Source of the DNA: Mesostigma viride
Taxonomy: Eukaryota > Streptophyta > Mesostigmatophyceae > Mesostigmatales > Mesostigmataceae
Direction: 5' to 3'
DNA: 64,000 bases
Assembly (NCBI GenBank): GCA_009746045.1
Contig: RPFO01000436.1
Coordinates: forward strand, 1,501,772-1,565,771
This document shows positions 1 through 12,500 of the stretch, in pieces. Numbering within the stretch: position 1 is the first letter of the stretch; each line of letters starts with the position of its first letter. A model generated the notes under the pieces. The model saw only the letters and a program-made list of their open reading frames with translations, ran no database searches and had not been told where the DNA came from. The translations under genes were made by a program, and so were the position numbers.

Positions 1-277
1 ACTGTAGCAACAAAACGTGAAGTACATAGTTCACTGTACGCTGAACGCCGCGCTACGCTACGGAAATCAGTTCGTTACGTCTTGGTTACGTGGTCAAATT
101 TAGTTATTTGTTTCGTTTGGTCGGTTGACGTACAGTAACCCACGTAACCACCTATTCGTACGCGTTCCTGGAGGAGACAGACGGGAACATAAGGAATTTA
201 TCTGCCGCTACATACTGCTGTGTAGGGTATAGACCCACTGATTGGATACTGATGAGCGATACCCTATGATTACAGTA

Positions 278-745
278 CACCCTCCGCATTGGAAGTTTGT
301 TATTATGGGTCAATTTTTGCCGTATTTGCATTACGAATAACCCTGGATTGTTTGTTGGGGAGCCAGTTAGAGTCCCGGGTTTTTATTATTTAATTAAAAC
401 CTTTTGTTTGTTTGTTTGTCCTACAGCCGTTCAAGGCACATGGGTACTTATTTAATTAATAAATTTCTTTTGTTTGTTTGGTAGATATCGTACACGCCGT
501 CCCCAATTCGGCCGGCAATCCGGCCCGGCGGCCCCCCTTCGGCGGCCATAGGCTAGAGTCAGTGGAGGTCAGTGATACCCAGAGCCCACATGAGTTAATT
601 AATTAATTTTGTTTGTTTGTTTGTTGAGTCCAGTCCTCAGCCCCCGGAGTTAATTAATTAATTTTCTTTTGTTTTTTTTATGGTTTTCAGCCAGAACATT
701 TTCCAGAAGCTAATTATTTAGTTAGAACTTCCAATGCGGGCGGTG
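278..745. mobile_element. MITE copy A with terminal inverted repeats and TA target duplication
   Basis: The left end reads CACCCTCCGCATTGGAAGTT and the right end is its near-perfect inverse. Each is bordered by a TA dinucleotide (276-277 and 746-747), as expected for a Tc1/mariner-type target duplication. The interior is A/T-rich, with recurring TTAATTAATTAA and TTTGTTTG motifs and no reading frame. A second copy with the same termini and interior style lies at 51590-52044. The superfamily is inferred from the TA duplication only. Nothing else was seen in 1-893. Confidence 0.8.
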
Positions 746-893
746 TACACTGTCCAGGTCTAGTGACTTGGGAACAGGACTGGTGCCAACGTGCCTACCT
801 TATACCTGGCTGGTGCCAAATAAATTTGTTTGTTTACACTGTAAGAGTCTTACTGGATTAAGGATTAGACTAGAATGAGTATTCAATCTCAAT

Positions 894-3800
894 CAGTGTT
901 TTTTTTAAGGTTTTCGCTACTAGTGGCGCTAGGCCACTTGTGGCGTTTCGAACTATGAAAACTTCAGTTTACTCGGCCAATGTGTGGCTTTAAGCCAATT
1001 AAAATTGGGCTTGGCACGGCCACGTGTGGCGGGCTGGCTTTTTGGTGCAGCAAATGACCCTGCCGGCAGTGGGGTCAGCGCGGCGCGGCGCCGTACTGGC
1101 TGTACACAAGGCGGGCGAGCGTCTCCGTCTCAGGCATCGGCGCCGGGCGCCGGGCCGCCGGCTGCCCGGCCTGCTGGCGGGCAGCCCCATTCTCATCATA
1201 CTTCAATTGCACTTGTGTCTTCCTACTTAAATGAAAAGTATAAAAACCTATGAAGGTGTAGTGTTTACTAACGCGTTAAATAATGAGACTAAGGATGCAT
1301 TATAGTTACCTAATTAGTTTCAGTCTACTATGAAGTGAGGTTACTCAGTCAAAAGTCAACTGAAAGTTAGTCAGCTCATAAGCTTCAGTAAGCGGCCGTA
1401 CTAAATTTATGAAATCACTACGTCACGCGAGAATAAATTCAAAAAAAAGCACTGTGTGCTTTGAACTTACTTAATTTGTTGTATTGGCGCAGTATTACTT
1501 CTCACGACCGACTTAGTAATGTTTGGCTTCCTAGTTTCCGTGATTCCGTCATGAACGAATAATAAGGATTATGGCTCATTCGCAATTGCTCATTGGTGGC
1601 CTCATCATTTTATTTAAAGTTCATTAATAATTACGCCCCTCTAAAAGCGAAGCCATGACTAGCTTGCACACTTGACTACATGCCGATGGCGGGGACAATG
1701 TAAGCAATTACGTTGTCGTCAGAAGGCCGGGCAACAAACTTGAAAACGCTAGCTGCCCAAAATTTGAGATTCCGCGGAAAGCACAGAAAATAAGAAAACT
1801 TAGTAGCTAGCAGCAAGGAATCATATAAGCAATTATGTATTTAAGTAAGAACACTGCCGGTTGCGCGGCGGCCCTTCTCCGCAGACCACACTGCATATGC
1901 CGCCTGGATCGGCATGTCTTCGTATGAAGAGCTGCATGCAAAGATGCGGACCGCCACGTTCAGATGGCGCTCGAGAAGGCGGTTGCGAATATCGCTCTTA
2001 ATGAAATTCATGTGGCTGAACCTCCGCTCATTCTCCACGCTGGTAAGAGGGAGGAGCAGCATCAACTCTGCCAGCTGCAGATACGCCCCCACAAACTCGT
2101 GCATGAGCGGGTTGGTCAACAAAACCTTCCACAACGCCCTTGCGGACGTGTACTCCTGGCTGTTGCTCTTCATCATGAGCATAAAGGAGTCGAGCTGGTC
2201 ATCCAGGAGGGACGGGGAAATCAGTGGGCCCACCTTCTTCCCATTCACCATGGTGACCCCCACAGCAAACTTGCGCTTGAGCACCTGAACTTGTTTCTGC
2301 ACCTCGGCCACGTCGCGCTCCTTCTCAGTCCACCAGCCTGGCTGCAAAATGGACATCGCGGAGAGCAGACCGTTTGGTGGGAATCGGATATCGAAGTCGT
2401 CCAGCACCACCTTGGCCGCAGCGGTAGCCTGCTCCTGCGCAGCAATTACGCGGAGTCTGAACTCCTCCTCCGTGACACTTGCCACTGAAACGTAGCGAGC
2501 CCGAGAACCCGAGGCCTCGTGCACCGTTTGACATGTTACCGGGTGTTCCATTTCCTGGCAGTTGCGGAAAACCTCGCCGCGGTCGGTGAGAAAGGGTGAC
2601 GTGTCGGCATCCAAGTCTATAAACCCCTTCCAGAGGGTCCCAGTGAACACCTTGGGCCCTTCCACATACTCATCACGGATTGTTGTCTTGCAGTCCTCGA
2701 TCGCATGGGCAAGGGTGTCGAGCTGCAGGTCCTGCTGCTGGCACTGCTTGACCAAGAAATTCATGGCATCCAGCATGCGCGCGAACACGACCACCCCGAG
2801 CTGGGTGTCAATGTCCAGCATGTTGGCTAGCAAGTCCTGTGCTGCTGCCATTTGCTCCACTTCCTTGTGTTGGTAGGTGGCCAAGCACATGGCGATCGCA
2901 GGATACTCAATGCGGAACGTGTTGAGGCACCCCTGCACGCTAAGCCAGCGTGTGTCGGACACGCGCTGCAGCTTCCGGCCACCCGTGCCCAGCATCCCCT
3001 GCCACATCTTCAGTTGCTCTGACTTCATGGCTGAGTGCGCCACCCAGTTGTGTGCTGACTTGAGGATTGACTCCACCCGCGCAAACAAGGAGTTCCCCTT
3101 GAGCTCGTTCGCTATCAGGCTGAGCTTGTGCGGCGCGCAGTGCATGGGCACGAGGAAGGGTGCATTGCTCATCAAGAGCTTCTTCCCGACACCCTTCCGC
3201 TGCCCCATCATCACCGATGCCCCATCTGACCCGAAGCCAACCAGCTTCACCACGAGCTGATCGTCCGTGATTCCGAGCATGCCTCGCATTACTATGCACA
3301 GCTCGTTGTGCAGGGAGAGGGCGTCCACCGCAGTCACCTTTTTTAGCGTGACAAACTCCTGCTGCTTTATTCCATCCTCCACAAAAGCCACCTCCACCGA
3401 CATGAATTCTACGTTATCATTGGCCTTGGACTCATCGACGGTGACCGCGACATACCTAGCCGCGGCGACCCTTGCCTTAAGGTCAGCAAGCAACACGGCA
3501 TCCAACGCCTCCGCCATCTCCCAACCTGAGCCGTCAGTCCAATGGTGGGAGGGGAGCGCGTCCCTCATCTCCTCGTATTCGCAAAGGAGCGTTGGCAGCG
3601 ACTCATAATCAGTCATAGGCTTACCCTTCGCCAGGGTGTACGCCATCGCCTTGAACTGCTTGAGCTTAAGTCGGTCGGACTTGCTCAGCTGACCAGGGGG
3701 GGGGCAAACTCGCCCATGACCGTCTGCCTCTGCCGGCTCTGCGTGCTCCTCTCCTCCCCTGAATACACCCGCAGGCACTCGCTCTTCTCCTTCGCAATGG

Positions 3801-5013
3801 CGGCCACGTGAGAGTCAGCCACAACGTGTGTCTTGAAAGTGTCGATCTTGAAAACCTTGGTCCCCCTACCCAGCCCGATGGTGACCTTGGCATCACGGCA
3901 AGGGCCGCAGTATGCTTCGTCCTTCTCTTCGTCATAGCGCAACCATGGGAAACGCAGCCCCCATTCGGGTTTCCACTTCCTATTGGCATCCGCGCCCTTC
4001 CAATCCCTCTTGGCAGGTGGCGCTACGAAAATGGAAAGCAGCACCAAGGAAATGAGGGGCGCATCACATCCATTCGAAGGCACATCGGACCCCACTTCCC
4101 CGTCCATGACCTTAATGCTGACCTTGATGTAGTTCGCGTCTGCCCCTATCACCTCGGGATGTTCGGGCGCCCCCTCACTCTCTACCCGCCGAGCAGCAGC
4201 CCGCGTCTCCTTCGACCTAAGCCTTTTCGCCTCCTCGGGAGCGATCTCTACCGTCGCCTTGGTTTTCCCAACGACAATGGAGGCTCCATTCGGACCTGGA
4301 AAGATTGGTTTGCATCGCATTCCGGCTGGGAGGGCCAAAGGCTTCCGGCCAAGCCCGGTGCCATAAAACACACTATTTCTTCTCTCTCCTCCCCTCACTA
4401 CCTGCGGCGGCCCAGGTGGCCTAAACGGCCCAGCGTCTGCCATGGATTTTTCCTACTTGGTAAATTAACAACAACGATTACTAGTGCCGAAAGTCGAAAC
4501 ACATTAGTCAATGCAGTATGGCTGGCGAGTGACTTAATACTGAGGCGCCAGGCCGCCACTCGCCAGCTGTTATATGAGCCAGCTGTCGTGAAAATGCAGT
4601 TAATGAAATGCACACAAGCTGCAGTCTGCACAGTGCACTCTCCGTGCTCTGGTCTCGGGCAGCGGGCCACTTGCCACTTGGCACTTGGCCGCCGGCCGGG
4701 CTCTACGTACTGTACATGCACTATGCAGTCAGTCAGTCATAGTAGTACTCATAGTAGTAGTCTAGTACTAGGGAGGCTTGTGGCGGAACGCCGACCGGAA
4801 GACCGGCTGACACCGCCAATTGTGGCGTAACCTGTACTAGAGTAAACTTCAGGCACGGCCACCCTGTGGCGAAACGAAACTACGAAGTAGAACAGCACGG
4901 CCAAATTGTGGCTTCTTGGGAGCCCTGTCAAAGTGGGTGGCAACGCCACATTTTGCCAAAAAAAGTGCCACACCGCCACATTTGGCGGTGTATCGCCACT
5001 AAAAAAAACACTG
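894..5013 (-). mobile_element. Complete hAT-superfamily DNA transposon, 4120 bp
   Basis: Both ends carry the 14-bp inverted repeat CAGTGTTTTTTTTA, and CAGTG is typical of hAT termini. The element is flanked by a perfect 8-bp direct repeat ATCTCAAT at 886-893 and 5014-5021, the target duplication length of hAT elements. Subterminal regions are studded with GTGGCG motifs in both orientations (about 920-1030 and 4780-5000), resembling the arrayed transposase-binding sites of hAT ends. The transposase lies on the minus strand. The stretches 908-1840 and 4444-4780 inside the element hold no further gene. The perfect duplication and intact ends suggest a recent insertion. Confidence 0.95.
1841..4443 (-). 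CDS. hAT transposase, interrupted by one frame change at a C9 run
   Basis: The first part (ATG at 4443, frame closing at 3685) carries a BED/TTF-type zinc finger: Cys179, Cys182, His206 and His212. The second part, open to 1841, carries the hAT RNase-H-like core: VTVDES (first acidic residue), GFGSDGAS (second), a CxxH in MHCAPHK, and TSVENERRFS with the catalytic Glu inside the C-terminal hAT dimerisation region. The two parts overlap in different frames. They meet at nine consecutive C residues (plus-strand G run 3696-3704), and a -1 change there makes one protein of about 870 residues. It could be a decayed gene, an assembly homopolymer error or slippage. The family resembles the large ZNF862/DUF4371-like hAT group. 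The element ends suit mobilisation by this protein. Family call sure, integrity unsure. Confidence 0.9.
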
Positions 5014-5021
5014 ATCTCAAT

Positions 5022-5897
5022 CAATGATTGTACTTGAACAAGAAGCACGTGCAACTTGGCCTTAAAAACGTAGGTATTTGCTTCATCCACGCATTTTCAC
5101 GATCTCCAGGGCGAAGGTAGAGACCACTTAAGTAAACTTCCAAAAGAGGCACTGCCAGCTATAACTACCTCGCGCTGCACAAGCCACATTTCTAAGTAGA
5201 AAATCAAATTTATCCAGTTATTGACCACGTTTGCCCATGGAGACTCTCCGTTCTTCACCTCTGGTGATTCTTGGCGGGGCATGTCCCTGCACTATTGGTT
5301 ATTGTGACAAGACGAATTCGGATTTACCCTGCGGGTTTTCAAAGGTACCAGAAGGAAAGCGGTCTCTAAGGTTGCGGTTTCCCCACAAAAGATCATCTTG
5401 CGTTCGTCTGCACGCAATCAGAGCACGGGCTTCCCTCTCTGGCATAAGTGGCAATGGAGGAGCTGCCGGGCAGGACGTAGTCCGAACTGGCGAAGGAGGT
5501 AAGATCTGTGCCTACCAGCGGCATTATGCCTTGACACGTCGACAGCCTGTTTGCCACCAACCATGAGTAGGGGTAGCCCAAGAAGTGCTGACGCCGGGCT
5601 GACCTGATAGTATGATTGATACCTTTCACGGCGTTTATTGCATACGAGAATGCTCTCACGGAAAATGCCGCAACAACGTCACCCCTACCGCGTGGGCATA
5701 CCCAAAGAATCACGTGTCCGCTAACAGACCCAGCAACATATGCGGTCGTTTGGAGATGTATCCCGGTGTTCACCAGTAACCCCCTCTTGGTCGCCCACCT
5801 GCGCTGCCTGCCTTCCTACCTAGGCGTGCCTGCCTTCCAACCTATGCATGGCCCAACATTCCCCCTCATGTCAACACCCGTTTGCTCAATGCGCGGA
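5022..5897. other. No gene seen
   Basis: The stretch between the hAT element and the CCCTG array has only short, unsupported frames on both strands and no repeat or splice pattern that I could recognise. Confidence 0.6.
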
Positions 5898-5899
5898 TG

Positions 5900-6264
5900 C
5901 CCTGCCCTCCCCTGCCCTGCCCTGCCCTGCCCTGCCCTGCCCTGCCCTGCCCTGCCCTGCCCTGCCCTGCCCTGCCCTGCCCTGCCCTGCCCTGCCCTGC
6001 CCTGCCCTGCCCTGCCCTGCCCTGCCCTGCCCTGCCCTGCCCTGCCCTGCCCTGCCCTGCCCTGCCCTGCCCTGCCCCTGCCCTGCCCTGCCCTGCCCTG
6101 CCCTGCCCTGCCCTGCCCTGCCCTGCCCTGCCCTGCCCTGCCCTGCCCTGCCCTGCCCTGCCCTGCCCTGCCCTGCCCTGCCCTGCCCTGCCCTGCCCTG
6201 CCCTGCCCTGCCCTGCCCTGCCCTGCCCTGCCCTGCCCTGCCCTGCCCTGCCCTGCCCTGCCCT
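5900..6264. repeat. (CCCTG)n pentanucleotide array
   Basis: About 70 tandem copies of CCCTG, with one extra C near 6075 that shifts the register. The period of 5 keeps several frames open on both strands (Leu/Pro/Cys or Gly/Gln/Ala/Arg repeats). These frames are artefacts of the repeat. The next 270 bp (6265-6532) are unique and lead straight into the satellite. Confidence 0.97.
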
Positions 6265-6532
6265 ACCCATTGTCGCGCGTTCTCAACCCCCCCCCTACGT
6301 GGCGTACCCCGCACCCGTCACCGTGCGCAGCCATCCCACTGCCAAGTGTCACGACTGAGGACACGCCTTGCTGGCGGGAGCTGCGCGCGTATGACGCCAA
6401 TGACGCGCGCGGGCTGCCCCAACCACTGCTGGCGTCCGCAGAGGTACCCTTGGCCAACCGCACCATGTGGCCATTATGGCACACGCGTAGCGTGCGGGCC
6501 CATGCTGTGTGGTTGCAAGCAGGTGCGGGCGT

Positions 6533-9500
6533 CACAGCAACAGTAGCGAATGAATAGATCGACTCATCTTATCACAGCAACAGTAGCGAAGGAATAGATC
6601 GACTCATCTTATCACAGCAACAGTAGCGAATGAATAGATCGACTCATCTTATCACAGCAACAGTAGCGAATGAATAGATCGACTCATCTTATCACAGCAA
6701 CAGTAGCGAAGGAATAGATCGACTCATCTTATCACAGCAACAGTAGCGAAGGAATAGATCGACTCATCTTATCACAGCAACAGTAGCGAATGAATAGATC
6801 GACTCATCTTATCACAGCAACAGTAGCGAACGAATAGATCCACTCATCTTATCACAGCAACAGTAGCGAAGGAATAGATCGACTCATCTTATCACAGCAA
6901 CAGTAGCGAATGAATAGATCGACTCATCTTATCACAGCAACAGTAGCGAAGGAATAGATCGACTCATCTTATCACAGCAACAGTAGCGAATGAATAGATC
7001 GACTCATCTTATCACAGCAACAGTAGCGAATGAATAGATCGACTCATCTTATCACAGCAACAGTAGCGAATGAATAGATCGACTCATCTTATCACAGCAA
7101 CAGTAGCGAATGAATAGATCGACTCATCTTATCACAGCAACAGTAGCGAAGGAATAGATCGACTCATCTTATCACAGCAACAGTAGCGAAGGAATAGATC
7201 GACTCATCTTATCACAGCAACAGTAGCGAATGAATAGATCGACTCATCTTATCACAGCAACAGTAGCGAATGAATAGATCGACTCATCTTATCACAGCAA
7301 CAGTAGCGAATGAATAGATCGACTCATCTTATCACAGCAACAGTAGCGAAGGAATAGATCGACTCATCTTATCACAGCAACAGTAGCGAAGGAATAGATC
7401 GACTCATCTTATCACAGCAACAGTAGCGAAGGAATAGATCGACTCATCTTATCACAGCAACAGTAGCGAAGGAATAGATCGACTCATCTTATCACAGCAA
7501 CAGTAGCGAAGGAATAGATCGACTCATCTTATCACAGCAACAGTAGCGAATGAATAGATCGACTCATCTTATCACAGCAACAGTAGCGAAGGAATAGATC
7601 GACTCATCTTATCACAGCAACAGTAGCGAAGGAATAGATCGACTCATCTTATCACAGCAACAGTAGCGAATGAATAGATCGACTCATCTTATCACAGCAA
7701 CAGTAGCGAAGGAATAGATCGACTCATCTTATCACAGCAACAGTAGCGAATGAATAGATCGACTCATCTTATCACAGCAACAGTAGCGAATGAATAGATC
7801 GACTCATCTTATCACAGCAACAGTAGCGAAGGAATAGATCGACTCATCTTATCACAGCAACAGTAGCGAAGGAATAGATCGACTCATCTTATCACAGCAA
7901 CAGTAGCGAATGAATAGATCGACTCATCTTATCACAGCAACAGTAGCGAAGGAATAGATCGACTCATCTTATCACAGCAACAGTAGCGAAGGAATAGATC
8001 GACTCATCTTATCACAGCAACAGTAGCGAAGGAATAGATCGACTCATCTTATCACAGCAACAGTAGCGAATGAATAGATCGACTCATCTTATCACAGCAA
8101 CAGTAGCGAATGAATAGATCGACTCATCTTATCACAGCAACAGTAGCGAAGGAATAGATCGACTCATCTTATCACAGCAACAGTAGCGAAGGAATAGATC
8201 GACTCATCTTATCACAGCAACAGTAGCGAAGGAATAGATCGACTCATCTTATCACAGCAACAGTAGCGAAGGAATAGATCGACTCATCTTATCACAGCAA
8301 CAGTAGCGAAGGAATAGATCGACTCATCTTATCACAGCAACAGTAGCGAAGGAATAGATCGACTCATCTTATCACAGCAACAGTAGCGAAGGAATAGATC
8401 GACTCATCTTATCACAGCAACAGTAGCGAATGAATAGATCGACTCATCTTATCACAGCAACAGTAGCGAAGGAATAGATCGACTCATCTTATCACAGCAA
8501 CAGTAGCGAATGAATAGATCGACTCATCTTATCACAGCAACAGTAGCGAAGGAATAGATCGACTCATCTTATCACAGCAACAGTAGCGAAGGAATAGATC
8601 GACTCATCTTATCACAGCAACAGTAGCGAAGGAATAGATCGACTCATCTTATCACAGCAACAGTAGCGAATGAATAGATCGACTCATCTTATCACAGCAA
8701 CAGTAGCGAAGGAATAGATCGACTCATCTTATCACAGCAACAGTAGCGAATGAATAGATCGACTCATCTTATCACAGCAACAGTAGCGAAGGAATAGATC
8801 GACTCATCTTATCACAGCAACAGTAGCGAAGGAATAGATCGACTCATCTTATCACAGCAACAGTAGCGAAGGAATAGATCGACTCATCTTATCACAGCAA
8901 CAGTAGCGAAGGAATAGATCGACTCATCTTATCACAGCAACAGTAGCGAATGAATAGATCGACTCATCTTATCACAGCAACAGTAGCGAATGAATAGATC
9001 GACTCATCTTATCACAGCAACAGTAGCGAATGAATAGATCGACTCATCTTATCACAGCAACAGTAGCGAAGGAATAGATCGACTCATCTTATCACAGCAA
9101 CAGTAGCGAAGGAATAGATCGACTCATCTTATCACAGCAACAGTAGCGAAGGAATAGATCGACTCATCTTATCACAGCAACAGTAGCGAATGAATAGATC
9201 GACTCATCTTATCACAGCAACAGTAGCGAATGAATAGATCGACTCATCTTATCACAGCAACAGTAGCGAAGGAATAGATCGACTCATCTTATCACAGCAA
9301 CAGTAGCGAATGAATAGATCGACTCATCTTATCACAGCAACAGTAGCGAAGGAATAGATCGACTCATCTTATCACAGCAACAGTAGCGAAGGAATAGATC
9401 GACTCATCTTATCACAGCAACAGTAGCGAAGGAATAGATCGACTCATCTTATCACAGCAACAGTAGCGAAGGAATAGATCGACTCATCTTATCACAGCAA

Positions 9501-12500
9501 CAGTAGCGAAGGAATAGATCGACTCATCTTATCACAGCAACAGTAGCGAAGGAATAGATCGACTCATCTTATCACAGCAACAGTAGCGAATGAATAGATC
9601 GACTCATCTTATCACAGCAACAGTAGCGAAGGAATAGATCGACTCATCTTATCACAGCAACAGTAGCGAAGGAATAGATCGACTCATCTTATCACAGCAA
9701 CAGTAGCGAAGGAATAGATCGACTCATCTTATCACAGCAACAGTAGCGAAGGAATAGATCGACTCATCTTATCACAGCAACAGTAGCGAATGAATAGATC
9801 GACTCATCTTATCACAGCAACAGTAGCGAAGGAATAGATCGACTCATCTTATCACAGCAACAGTAGCGAAGGAATAGATCGACTCATCTTATCACAGCAA
9901 CAGTAGCGAAGGAATAGATCGACTCATCTTATCACAGCAACAGTAGCGAATGAATAGATCGACTCATCTTATCACAGCAACAGTAGCGAATGAATAGATC
10001 GACTCATCTTATCACAGCAACAGTAGCGAATGAATAGATCGACTCATCTTATCACAGCAACAGTAGCGAAGGAATAGATCGACTCATCTTATCACAGCAA
10101 CAGTAGCGAAGGAATAGATCGACTCATCTTATCACAGCAACAGTAGCGAATGAATAGATCGACTCATCTTATCACAGCAACAGTAGCGAAGGAATAGATC
10201 GACTCATCTTATCACAGCAACAGTAGCGAATGAATAGATCGACTCATCTTATCACAGCAACAGTAGCGAAGGAATAGATCGACTCATCTTATCACAGCAA
10301 CAGTAGCGAAGGAATAGATCGACTCATCTTATCACAGCAACAGTAGCGAATGAATAGATCGACTCATCTTATCACAGCAACAGTAGCGAATGAATAGATC
10401 GACTCATCTTATCACAGCAACAGTAGCGAATGAATAGATCGACTCATCTTATCACAGCAACAGTAGCGAATGAATAGATCGACTCATCTTATCACAGCAA
10501 CAGTAGCGAATGAATAGATCGACTCATCTTATCACAGCAACAGTAGCGAAGGAATAGATCGACTCATCTTATCACAGCAACAGTAGCGAAGGAATAGATC
10601 GACTCATCTTATCACAGCAACAGTAGCGAAGGAATAGATCGACTCATCTTATCACAGCAACAGTAGCGAATGAATAGATCGACTCATCTTATCACAGCAA
10701 CAGTAGCGAAGGAATAGATCGACTCATCTTATCACAGCAACAGTAGCGAATGAATAGATCGACTCATCTTATCACAGCAACAGTAGCGAAGGAATAGATC
10801 GACTCATCTTATCACAGCAACAGTAGCGAAGGAATAGATCGACTCATCTTATCACAGCAACAGTAGCGAAGGAATAGATCGACTCATCTTATCACAGCAA
10901 CAGTAGCGAAGGAATAGATCGACTCATCTTATCACAGCAACAGTAGCGAAGGAATAGATCGACTCATCTTATCACAGCAACAGTAGCGAATGAATAGATC
11001 GACTCATCTTATCACAGCAACAGTAGCGAAGGAATAGATCGACTCATCTTATCACAGCAACAGTAGCGAATGAATAGATCGACTCATCTTATCACAGCAA
11101 CAGTAGCGAAGGAATAGATCGACTCATCTTATCACAGCAACAGTAGCGAATGAATAGATCGACTCATCTTATCACAGCAACAGTAGCGAAGGAATAGATC
11201 GACTCATCTTATCACAGCAACAGTAGCGAAGGAATAGATCGACTCATCTTATCACAGCAACAGTAGCGAAGGAATAGATCGACTCATCTTATCACAGCAA
11301 CAGTAGCGAATGAATAGATCGACTCATCTTATCACAGCAACAGTAGCGAAGGAATAGATCGACTCATCTTATCACAGCAACAGTAGCGAAGGAATAGATC
11401 GACTCATCTTATCACAGCAACAGTAGCGAAGGAATAGATCGACTCATCTTATCACAGCAACAGTAGCGAATGAATAGATCGACTCATCTTATCACAGCAA
11501 CAGTAGCGAAGGAATAGATCGACTCATCTTATCACAGCAACAGTAGCGAAGGAATAGATCGACTCATCTTATCACAGCAACAGTAGCGAAGGAATAGATC
11601 GACTCATCTTATCACAGCAACAGTAGCGAAGGAATAGATCGACTCATCTTATCACAGCAACAGTAGCGAAGGAATAGATCGACTCATCTTATCACAGCAA
11701 CAGTAGCGAATGAATAGATCGACTCATCTTATCACAGCAACAGTAGCGAATGAATAGATCGACTCATCTTATCACAGCAACAGTAGCGAAGGAATAGATC
11801 GACTCATCTTATCACAGCAACAGTAGCGAAGGAATAGATCGACTCATCTTATCACAGCAACAGTAGCGAAGGAATAGATCGACTCATCTTATCACAGCAA
11901 CAGTAGCGAATGAATAGATCGACTCATCTTATCACAGCAACAGTAGCGAATGAATAGATCGACTCATCTTATCACAGCAACAGTAGCGAAGGAATAGATC
12001 GACTCATCTTATCACAGCAACAGTAGCGAATGAATAGATCGACTCATCTTATCACAGCAACAGTAGCGAAGGAATAGATCGACTCATCTTATCACAGCAA
12101 CAGTAGCGAAGGAATAGATCGACTCATCTTATCACAGCAACAGTAGCGAAGGAATAGATCGACTCATCTTATCACAGCAACAGTAGCGAAGGAATAGATC
12201 GACTCATCTTATCACAGCAACAGTAGCGAAGGAATAGATCGACTCATCTTATCACAGCAACAGTAGCGAAGGAATAGATCGACTCATCTTATCACAGCAA
12301 CAGTAGCGAAGGAATAGATCGACTCATCTTATCACAGCAACAGTAGCGAAGGAATAGATCGACTCATCTTATCACAGCAACAGTAGCGAAGGAATAGATC
12401 GACTCATCTTATCACAGCAACAGTAGCGAAGGAATAGATCGACTCATCTTATCACAGCAACAGTAGCGAAGGAATAGATCGACTCATCTTATCACAGCAA

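Noticed and set aside
3808-4830. A 340-codon plus-strand frame inside the hAT element
   Set aside because: It overlaps the zinc-finger part of the transposase on the other strand and shows no motif.
5900-6264. Leu/Pro/Cys-rich and Gly/Gln/Ala/Arg-rich proteins
   Set aside because: They are translations of the CCCTG pentamer, which keeps several frames open by chance.
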